Below are positions 6,908 to 11,353 of a DNA stretch of 11,353 bases, one piece after another (position 1 is the stretch's first letter; every line of letters starts with the position of its first letter). Below the pieces are notes generated by a model. It was not told the DNA's origin and did no database searches. It saw nothing but the letters and a program-made list of their open reading frames with translations. The translations under genes and the position numbers were made by a program. Source of the stretch: Actinomycetota bacterium (GTDB lineage: Bacteria > Actinomycetota > Thermoleophilia > Gaiellales > Gaiellaceae). The DNA is taken from positions 1-11,353 of the forward strand of contig VAXK01000159.1 of the NCBI GenBank assembly GCA_005885565.1, read 5' to 3'.

Positions 6908-8359
6908 TCAGGCCGTCGCCTTCGCCTTCGCCGGCGCCGCCGTCCGCTTGTGCTGCGTGATGAACCGCTCGACGGCGTCGTAGGCCTCGTCGTCCGGGAT
7001 CTGCTTCGGCGGCGACTTCATCAGGTAGGCGCTCGGCCCCTCGAGGGCGCCCGAGATCTCGTTGTTCAGGGCGAGCTTCGCCAGCCGGACGGCGTCGATG
7101 ACGATTCCGGCCGAGTTCGGCGAGTCCCAGACCTCGAGCTTGAGCTCCAGGTTGAGCGGCACGTCGCCGAACGCCGAGCCCTCCATGCGGATGTACGCCC
7201 ACTTGCGGTCGGTCAGCCACGGCACGTGGTCGGACGGGCCGACGTGCACGTTCTCCGCGCCGATGTCGTAGTCGAGCATGGACGTGACGGCGTTCGTCTT
7301 CGACACCTTCTTCGACTCGAGCCGGTCGCGCTCGAGCATGTTGAGGAAGTCGGAGTTGCCGCCGACGTTCAGCTGCATGGTCTTGTCGAGCCGAACGCCG
7401 CGCTCGCGGAAGAGGCTCGTCAGGACACGGTGCGTGATCGTGGCGCCGACCTGCGACTTGATGTCGTCGCCGACGATCGGCAGCCCGCGCTCCTCGAAGC
7501 GCCGCTGCCAGTACGCCTCGCGCGCGATGAAGACCGGCATGCAGTTCACCATCGCGCAGCCGGCGTCGAGGATCTGCTCCGTATACCACTTCGTCGCCGC
7601 CTCGGAGCCGACGGGCAGGTAGTTGACGACGACGTCGGTCTTCGTGTCGCGGAGGATCCCGACGACGTCGTCGGTCTCCCCGGGCGCCTTCTGGACGACC
7701 TCGGAGAGGTACTTGCCGATCCCGTCGTGCGTCATGCCGCGCGAGACGGTGATGCCGGTCTTCGGGACGTCGGCGAACCTGTACGTGTCGTTCGGGTGCG
7801 CCCAGATCGCCTCGGCGAGGTCCTTGCCGACCTTGTCCGTGGTGACGTCGAAGGCCGCCGTGAGCTCGATGTCGCGCACGTGGTAGCCGCCGAGGTCGAC
7901 GTGCATGAGGCCGGGGACGAACGTCTCCGCGTCGGCGTCCTTGTAGTACTCGACCCCCTGGAGGAGCGAGTTGGCGCAGTTGCCGACGCCGATGATGGCG
8001 ACGCGGACGCGGTCCTCTGCGCGCGGCGCCTTGCCGTTGCTCGAGGTCATGGTGTCCTTTCCGAGCCGCTCCGAGAGCGTCTCGACGATGAGGTCGTTGA
8101 CGTTTCGCTTGCGCTCCGCGGCGCGGGCGCTCAACTTCTGCTTCAGCTCGGGCGGCATGCGCAGGAGCACCGACCGCCCCTCCCTCCTGACGGCGCCGGT
8201 CCGGCCGGTCGGCTCGAACGGCACCGCGTACCGGGAGGCGAGGAGACCGACTGCGACGTCGTTCAGGTTGCCGCCGCGCCGCGCCACCTCGTCGGCGAGC
8301 CGCTCCTTCAGCTCGCGCGGCATCCGCACGAGGACGTTCTTGCGCTCTCCTGCTAGCAC
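6908..8359 (-). CDS. ino1: inositol-1-phosphate synthase with two N-terminal ribbon-helix-helix units
   Basis: This 483-aa frame has Ino1 at residues ~117-470: the NAD-binding loop VAIIGVGNCANSL (120-132), YLPVGSE (247-253), GDDIKSQVGATITHR (297-311), LNVGGNSDFLNMLERDRLESKK (330-351) and WDSPNSAG (411-418). It is very close to the mycobacterial enzyme, which converts glucose-6-phosphate to inositol-1-phosphate. Residues 1-103 hold two tandem RHH-like units: NVLVRMPRELKERLADEV with NLNDVAVGLLASRY, and SVLLRMPPELKQKLSARA with NVNDLIVETLSERL. GTG 8359 is the only start that includes both. ATG at 8050 (residue 104), preceded by AAAGGA at 4 nt, would give a 380-aa enzyme of normal family length. 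Both products may be made. The gene starts 27 bp after the phosphatidyltransferase stop, inside a palindrome, so self-regulation is likely. Confidence 0.93.
   Translation of the reverse strand: MLAGERKNVLVRMPRELKERLADEVARRGGNLNDVAVGLLASRYAVPFEPTGRTGAVRREGRSVLLRMPPELKQKLSARAAERKRNVNDLIVETLSERLGKDTMTSSNGKAPRAEDRVRVAIIGVGNCANSLLQGVEYYKDADAETFVPGLMHVDLGGYHVRDIELTAAFDVTTDKVGKDLAEAIWAHPNDTYRFADVPKTGITVSRGMTHDGIGKYLSEVVQKAPGETDDVVGILRDTKTDVVVNYLPVGSEAATKWYTEQILDAGCAMVNCMPVFIAREAYWQRRFEERGLPIVGDDIKSQVGATITHRVLTSLFRERGVRLDKTMQLNVGGNSDFLNMLERDRLESKKVSKTNAVTSMLDYDIGAENVHVGPSDHVPWLTDRKWAYIRMEGSAFGDVPLNLELKLEVWDSPNSAGIVIDAVRLAKLALNNEISGALEGPSAYLMKSPPKQIPDDEAYDAVERFITQHKRTAAPAKAKATA
8055..8060 (-). promoter_or_regulatory. 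internal ribosome binding site in ino1
   Basis: AAAGGA on the minus strand sits 4 nt before the in-frame ATG at 8050. That ATG is exactly where a typical actinobacterial Ino1 would begin. The upstream GTG at 8359 has no such signal. The site therefore marks either the true start of the enzyme or a second start within a fused gene. Confidence 0.6.
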
Positions 8360-8372
8360 CGAAGTGCTAGCA
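8351..8372. promoter_or_regulatory. palindrome 1, candidate RHH operator / cUUCGg hairpin
   Basis: There are perfect 9-bp arms TGCTAGCAC and GTGCTAGCA around CGAA. It contains the self-palindromic octamer TGCTAGCA twice (8351-8358 and 8365-8372). The ino1 GTG start (8359-8357 on the minus strand) lies in one arm. In minus-strand RNA the loop is C(UUCG)G, an extra-stable tetraloop. It is best read as an operator for the RHH part of the downstream protein; an RNA role is an alternative. Confidence 0.65.
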
Positions 8373-8392
8373 CCATAGCACGGATGCTATGG
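8373..8392. promoter_or_regulatory. palindrome 2, candidate RHH operator
   Basis: There are perfect 8-bp arms CCATAGCA and TGCTATGG around CGGA. It abuts palindrome 1, with centres 21 bp apart (two helical turns), and shares the TAGCA/TGCTA half-site. It contains the stop codon of the phosphatidyltransferase gene. TATGGT and TAGCAT on the minus strand within or at the edge of it match TANNNT, so a bound repressor would cover a possible -10 element. Confidence 0.65.
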
Positions 8393-9016
8393 CCGCGTTC
8401 GTCGAAGCTGCACGCGCACGCTCCACACACGCTGCCCGACCGTGAACCAGGCGGTCACGGTCAGCGCGCCGATCGCCCAGACGAGCGCTCCCCACGGAGC
8501 GAAGACGAGCCCGACGGTGATGACGACGACGCGTTCGGCGCGACTGCCGAGCCCGATGTCGCCGCGAAGCCCGAGCGCCTCTGCGCGCGCGCGCGTGTAG
8601 CTGACGAGGAACGAGCCGGCGACGGCGGCGAAGGCGAGGCCGACCCCGACGAGGTCGTGGTGGCGCGCGAAGACGAGCGCGATCGCGCCGAGGACGACGC
8701 CCTCGCTGACCCGGTCGGTGGTCGAGTCGAGGAAGGCGCCGAAGGGCGTCCCCTTCCCGCTCGTCCGCGCGAGCGCTCCGTCGAGGATGTCGAGGATCGA
8801 GCCGACGACGAAGACGCCGGCGCCGAGCCAGTAGAAGAGGATCTCGTTTCGGTTCTCGAAGAAGACGAGCACGGCCGCGGCGACGCAGAGGCCGACGCCG
8901 AAGGCCGTCAGCGCGTCGGGTGTCACGCGGGTGCGGGCGAGGCCGAGCATCGAGCGGCTGGCGAGCCGGCGCGCACCGTGCGTGTAGCCGCGCTTCAGGC
9001 TCGCGGCCCTGCTCAC
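8387..9016 (-). CDS. CDP-alcohol phosphatidyltransferase, phosphatidylinositol-phosphate synthase type
   Basis: This 209-aa integral membrane protein carries the complete signature D-x2-D-G-x2-A-R-x8-G-x3-D-x3-D at residues 76-101 (D76, D79, G80, A83, R84, G93, D97, D101). The segment SYTRARAEALGLRGDIG (139-155) and the following SRAERVVVI closely resemble mycobacterial PgsA1, which joins CDP-diacylglycerol to inositol-1-phosphate to form phosphatidylinositol phosphate. About six membrane segments are expected. The ino1 gene directly downstream would supply the inositol phosphate, which supports this over a phosphatidylglycerophosphate or cardiolipin role. The GTG start at 9016 has AGGA 5 nt upstream, overlapping the TAG stop of the PAP2 gene; the 7-bp gap implies one transcript. 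The stop falls inside palindrome 2 of the tandem operator. Confidence 0.9.
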   Translation of the reverse strand: MSRAASLKRGYTHGARRLASRSMLGLARTRVTPDALTAFGVGLCVAAAVLVFFENRNEILFYWLGAGVFVVGSILDILDGALARTSGKGTPFGAFLDSTTDRVSEGVVLGAIALVFARHHDLVGVGLAFAAVAGSFLVSYTRARAEALGLRGDIGLGSRAERVVVITVGLVFAPWGALVWAIGALTVTAWFTVGQRVWSVRVQLRRTRP

Positions 9017-9021
9017 GCCGG

Positions 9022-9025
9022 TCCT
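9022..9025 (-). promoter_or_regulatory. ribosome binding site deciding the phosphatidyltransferase start
   Basis: AGGA on the minus strand lies 5 nt before GTG 9016 and shares two bases with the TAG stop of the preceding PAP2 gene (9026-9024). It supports this GTG start and translational coupling of the two genes. Confidence 0.6.
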
Positions 9026-9773
9026 ACGCGAGCTTCGGCACGAGCCGCAGGAACCGGTGGCTCTGGAGCAGCGCCAAGGCGAGCAGCGCGACCGCCACGC
9101 CGGCGACGACGTCGAGCCAGAAGTGGTTGGCTGTCGCCATGACGCAGAACCAGACCCACAACGGCCACAGAGCCCACAGGAGGCGCAGCCACCTGCGCCG
9201 CGTGACGGTGATCAGCATGACGCCGACGATCAGCGCGTCCGCGGCGTGCAGGCTCGGCATCGCCGCGTACGGATTGGCGGCCACCTGGACGAACCCGCTG
9301 CCGTGGTTCATCGAGTTCATGCCTCCGAGCGTGTCGATGAAGCCGAGCGACTGGAACATTCGCGGCGGCGCCGTCGGAAGCAGGACGTAGCCGACCAGGC
9401 CGAGCACGTTCGCGATCAGGATCCAGTTCCGGAACCGCTTGAACGACTCGTGCCGGCGTAGGTAGACGTAGAGCAGTGCGAGCCCGACGACCGCGAACTC
9501 GGACATCCAGTACGTCAGCGACGCGAGCCGGTTGAGGAACGACGACGACTCGGCGACGCGCTGGAGCGTCAGCTCGAAGATGTGGTGCGTCATCCCCTGC
9601 TCCATGCCGAGGACGCGCCAGCCGTTGTCGAAGGCTTTCGACGGGTTGCGGTCGGCAAGCCCGCGCACGCCCTGGTACGCGAGCAGGAACCCGAACCAGA
9701 TCACGAGCTGCCGGCCGAAGTCGGTCCAGCCGCGCGGCAAGTAGCGGCGGCCGGCGGCGGTGACCGCGCTCAT
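9024..9773 (-). CDS. PAP2-superfamily membrane protein, inositolphosphotransferase (AUR1/Ipt1)-like
   Basis: This 249-aa protein has about six membrane segments and the motif order of the PAP2_3 / inositolphosphorylceramide-synthase-like branch: LPTAPPRM (132-139), MPSLHAAD (172-179, H176) and ANHFWLDVVAG (215-225, H217 and D221). The conserved histidine pair and aspartate form the phosphotransfer site of the family. Such proteins either remove a phosphate from a lipid or move a phospho-alcohol headgroup between lipids. The next two genes make phosphatidylinositol phosphate, so dephosphorylation of that lipid or transfer of phosphoinositol is a reasonable inference, not shown. The start is ATG at 9773 with GGAGGAG 4 nt upstream; the frame is open much further but only as antisense of moaA. 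It lies 116 bp after moaA and 7 bp before the phosphatidyltransferase. Confidence 0.87.
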   Translation of the reverse strand: MSAVTAAGRRYLPRGWTDFGRQLVIWFGFLLAYQGVRGLADRNPSKAFDNGWRVLGMEQGMTHHIFELTLQRVAESSSFLNRLASLTYWMSEFAVVGLALLYVYLRRHESFKRFRNWILIANVLGLVGYVLLPTAPPRMFQSLGFIDTLGGMNSMNHGSGFVQVAANPYAAMPSLHAADALIVGVMLITVTRRRWLRLLWALWPLWVWFCVMATANHFWLDVVAGVAVALLALALLQSHRFLRLVPKLA

Positions 9774-9777
9774 ACGG

Positions 9778-9784
9778 CTCCTCC
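9778..9784 (-). promoter_or_regulatory. ribosome binding site of the PAP2 gene
   Basis: GGAGGAG on the minus strand is separated by CCGT from the ATG at 9773. It is the best Shine-Dalgarno match on the minus strand and fixes the start of the PAP2 gene inside a much longer open frame. Confidence 0.75.
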
Positions 9785-9839
9785 GGCCACGGCACTCCCC
9801 AACGAGGTCCAAGCAAACGTCATTCCGAGGGGTATCGGC

Positions 9840-9859
9840 ATCGGGGGATTCTGCCCGAT
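9840..9859. other. small inverted repeat between moaA and the PAP2 gene
   Basis: ATCGGG (9840-9845) pairs with CCCGAT (9854-9859) across 8 nt. It sits about 31 nt after the moaA stop. There is no T-run on the minus strand, so it is not a standard intrinsic terminator. It may be a factor-assisted terminator or chance. Confidence 0.25.
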
Positions 9860-9889
9860 TTCGCGGACGGGCTCCAAATGCCTCGCGCG

Positions 9890-10879
9890 CTAGCCGCCGA
9901 TTTGCGACATCGACCGGCTTGCCCGCACGAATCCCGGGTCGGAGATGCGGTGCTTGAGCTCCTTGTGGCGGACGGCGAAGCGGATGTGCCGCTCGAGCTC
10001 CTCGTCCGAGGCGCCCGCGCGAAGCGGCCCCTTCAGATCCCACTCGCGCCGCGAGAAGAGGCAGGTGCGAAGCTGTCCGTCCGCCGTGAGGCGGATCCGG
10101 TCGCAGGCCGAGCAGAACGGCTCTGAGACCGGGTTGACGAACCCGATCTCGCCCGCTCCGTCGGCGAAGCGGAAGCGGCGCGCGGTCGACGACTGCGCGG
10201 CCGGAAGCTCGACGAGCGGCCAGCGCTCCTCGATCAGCGCCCGGATCTCGGCGCCTGTCAGGACGCGATCCTCGCGCCAGACCTCGTCCGCGTCGAGCGG
10301 CATGAACTCGATGAACCGCACGACGTACGGCTTGCGGCGCGCGAGCTCCGCGAGCGCCGGCACCTCCTCCTCGGTGAAGCCCTTGAGCGCGACGCAGTTG
10401 ACCTTGATCGGCCGAAGCTCCGGGTAGTGCTCGGCCTCCTCGAGCCCGCGCAGGACCTGGTCGAGGGCGTCGCGGCGCGTGAGCTCGGTGAAGCGGACGT
10501 GGCTCAGTGAGTCGAGCGAGACGTTGATCCGCTTCAGGCCGGCGGCGACGAGCGGGCCGGCGAGCCGATCGAGGAGGACGCCGTTCGTCGTCAGCGAGAG
10601 ATCCTCGACCCCGGGCACCGCGGCGAGCATGCGCACGAGCTCGGGCAGGTCGCGCCGCACGAGCGGCTCGCCGCCCGTCAGCCGCACCTCGCGGACGCCC
10701 ATGCGCGCGAGCACGCGCACGAGCCGCTCGATCTCCTCGAAGCTCAGGACCTCGCGCTTCGGCAGCCACTCGAGCCCCTCGGCTGGCATGCAGTAGGTGC
10801 AGCGAAAGTTGCACTTGTCCGTGACGGACACGCGCAGGCTCTCGATCGCGCGGCCCCACGAGTCGACGAGCGGCTCCAT
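9890..10879 (-). CDS. moaA: GTP 3',8-cyclase (molybdenum cofactor biosynthesis protein A)
   Basis: This 329-aa radical-SAM enzyme makes 3',8-cyclo-7,8-dihydro-GTP, the first step of molybdopterin synthesis, together with MoaC. The N-terminal cluster motif is C23-x3-C27-x2-C30 (DKCNFRCTYC), followed by the SAM motif GGEP (69-72), LTTNG (96-100) and NVSLDSL (119-125). The C-terminal GTP-side cluster cysteines C256, C259 and C273 are present (FCSACDRIRL...RTC). The protein ends in Gly-Gly, a conserved and functionally important tail of the family. The ATG at 10879 matches the family start (EPLVDSWGR...IESLRVSVTDKCN); it lacks a ribosome binding site but follows -10-like TACGCT by 6 nt. An upstream in-frame extension to 11008 would cover the divergent gene and is not supported. 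No other moa or mob genes are in the window. Confidence 0.96.
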   Translation of the reverse strand: MEPLVDSWGRAIESLRVSVTDKCNFRCTYCMPAEGLEWLPKREVLSFEEIERLVRVLARMGVREVRLTGGEPLVRRDLPELVRMLAAVPGVEDLSLTTNGVLLDRLAGPLVAAGLKRINVSLDSLSHVRFTELTRRDALDQVLRGLEEAEHYPELRPIKVNCVALKGFTEEEVPALAELARRKPYVVRFIEFMPLDADEVWREDRVLTGAEIRALIEERWPLVELPAAQSSTARRFRFADGAGEIGFVNPVSEPFCSACDRIRLTADGQLRTCLFSRREWDLKGPLRAGASDEELERHIRFAVRHKELKHRISDPGFVRASRSMSQIGG

Positions 10880-10885
10880 GAGAAA

Positions 10886-10891
10886 AGCGTA
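10886..10891 (-). promoter_or_regulatory. candidate -10 element for leaderless moaA
   Basis: TACGCT on the minus strand ends 6 nt before the moaA ATG. There is no Shine-Dalgarno sequence in between, so transcription probably begins at or very near the start codon. The -35 region is weak. Confidence 0.4.
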
Positions 10892-10943
10892 ACCGAGCGC
10901 GGAGGCGGGCAACGGAGCTTCCGAGCCGACGAAGGAGGAGGCG

Positions 10944-11162
10944 ATGAGCGAGCACGAGCAGGACGACGGCCGCAACGAGACGCAGCGGCGGATGGACGAG
11001 GAGGGCACGTCCGACCGGCCGGTCGACGTCGACTGGGAGGAGACCGAAGCCTCGCCGCACGAGGGCGAGGAAGGCCAAGAACCGGCCTCTAGCCCATTCC
11101 AGCCAAGCCCTGGACCGTCCCGCCGAGCCAGGTCCCGGTGGCAGCCACCGTCACGGAAGTGA
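10944..11162 (+). CDS. small acidic hypothetical protein
   Basis: This is a 72-aa ORF with no recognised family. Residues 1-48 are rich in Glu, Asp and Gln and contain almost no hydrophobic residues, so they are likely disordered. Residues 49-72 switch to Pro/Ser/Arg-rich and basic. The start is well supported by AAGGAGG (10932-10938), 5 nt before the ATG, the best ribosome binding site in the window. It is divergent from moaA with a 64-bp gap. The last ~20 codons overlap the first of two GGTGGCAGCCACC palindromes, and their base use looks less coding-like, so the 3' end may be degraded or frameshifted relative to an ancestral gene. No function is proposed. Confidence 0.55.
   Translation: MSEHEQDDGRNETQRRMDEEGTSDRPVDVDWEETEASPHEGEEGQEPASSPFQPSPGPSRRARSRWQPPSRK
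11136..11150. repeat. palindrome copy 1 (GGTGGCAGCCACC core)
   Basis: There are perfect 7-bp arms CGGTGGC and GCCACCG around a central A. The 13-bp core recurs at 11258-11270, with centres 121 bp apart. It may be an operator half of a looped pair, or a dispersed repeat. Confidence 0.5.
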
Positions 11163-11254
11163 GACCGCGACGGCGATCTCCCGCCGATCGTTGGGCCGAG
11201 CGCCTCTCAATGCCTGGCAACGACGGCACAGGCGGTTCGGCTGCGCGGGACACG

Positions 11255-11273
11255 GCAGGTGGCAGCCACCTGC
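11255..11273. repeat. palindrome copy 2 (GGTGGCAGCCACC core)
   Basis: There are perfect 9-bp arms GCAGGTGGC and GCCACCTGC around a central A. It lies 36 bp upstream of the -35 box of the right-edge promoter, a position suited to an activator or repressor. GCGGTTC (11232-11238) and GAACCGC (11277-11283) flank it as an outer, not quite concentric, inverted repeat. Confidence 0.55.
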
Positions 11274-11308
11274 GCGGAACCGCAACGTGTCGTCCACAGC
11301 TGGCTAAC

Positions 11309-11337
11309 TTGACATGCATGGGCTTAGATTTTATCCT
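11309..11337 (+). promoter_or_regulatory. strong sigma70-type promoter pointing out of the window
   Basis: A perfect -35 TTGACA (11309-11314), a 17-bp spacer and -10 TATCCT (11332-11337) lie in an AT-richer stretch. Transcription would begin near 11344, to the right. It is by far the best promoter match in the window; its target is not visible. Confidence 0.75.
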
Positions 11338-11353
11338 TCCCACAGTCACAAAT

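Larger units (their letters stand above)
11163..11353. other. right-edge non-coding region
   Basis: No coding frame is supported here. The stretch contains the second palindrome and, in its last 45 bp, drops sharply in GC and carries a consensus promoter. It reads as the upstream control region of a gene, or of an RNA gene, lying beyond the window. Confidence 0.6.

Noticed and set aside
6848..8356. A 502-codon open frame on the plus strand opposite ino1
   Set aside because: It is antisense to an intact Ino1 and has repetitive Val/Asp/Arg/Leu composition typical of shadow frames in 70% GC DNA.
8351..8392. The tandem palindromes as an intrinsic terminator after the phosphatidyltransferase gene
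   Set aside because: No T-run follows on the minus strand, the stems are not especially GC-rich, and the next start codon lies inside the first stem; operator or regulatory hairpin fits better.
10880..11008. 43-codon upstream extension of moaA
   Set aside because: It overlaps the divergent small gene, has no ribosome binding site, and adds Ser/Arg-rich sequence absent from MoaA proteins.
9774..11078. In-frame upstream extension of the PAP2 gene
   Set aside because: It runs through moaA in another frame; the GGAGGAG site directly before ATG 9773 fixes the start.
11089..11349. An 86-codon minus-strand frame at the right edge
   Set aside because: It has no ribosome binding site or domain, lies across the palindromes and the consensus promoter, and its composition is not gene-like.
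1..11353. CRISPR arrays, tRNA genes, insertion sequences, phage or conjugation genes
   Set aside because: Looked for and not found: no regularly spaced direct repeats, no cloverleaf-like segment, and no transposase or integrase motifs in any frame.

Overview
The window is about 70% GC with dense gene packing. It has GTG/TTG starts, start codons with no ribosome binding site directly behind TANNNT -10 elements, and an actinobacterial inositol-lipid gene set (Ino1 plus a phosphatidylinositol-phosphate-type synthase). This suggests a high-GC actinomycete, possibly of the Thermoleophilia. The lineage is inferred from gene content only; there is no rRNA marker here.

Left end, + strand (1-2774): the 3' end of a YjbQ/UPF0047 gene, a weak hairpin that may terminate it, an RlmD/RumA-type RNA m5U methyltransferase, and an enolase-superfamily protein that begins on a TTG overlapping the methyltransferase stop (TTGA). 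The enolase gene converges on the next block, and the two coding regions overlap tail to tail by 50 bp.

Centre, - strand, read right to left. 9773-6908 is a tight inositol-phospholipid block: a PAP2/inositolphosphotransferase-like membrane protein, a CDP-alcohol phosphotransferase of phosphatidylinositol-phosphate synthase type, and inositol-1-phosphate synthase. The Ino1 reading frame carries two N-terminal ribbon-helix-helix (RHH) DNA-binding units. Two adjacent perfect palindromes built from TGCTA/TAGCA half-sites lie exactly at the junction of the last two genes. Next comes a secreted M23 peptidase with two peptidoglycan-binding repeats. Then a likely operon: a glycosyltransferase-PHP fusion, a uracil-DNA-glycosylase-superfamily protein, and a polytopic membrane protein whose motifs resemble presenilin/signal-peptide-peptidase (GxGD) proteases.

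Right end: moaA (- strand) is divergent from a small acidic ORF (+ strand). The last ~190 bp are non-coding and hold paired GGTGGCAGCCACC palindromes and a strong consensus promoter firing out of the window.

The most distinctive item is the RHH-Ino1 frame with its own tandem palindromes. The inositol-phosphate-making enzyme may carry the repressor that controls it. A well-placed internal ribosome binding site could additionally yield the enzyme without the DNA-binding part. Second is the GxGD-like membrane protein.
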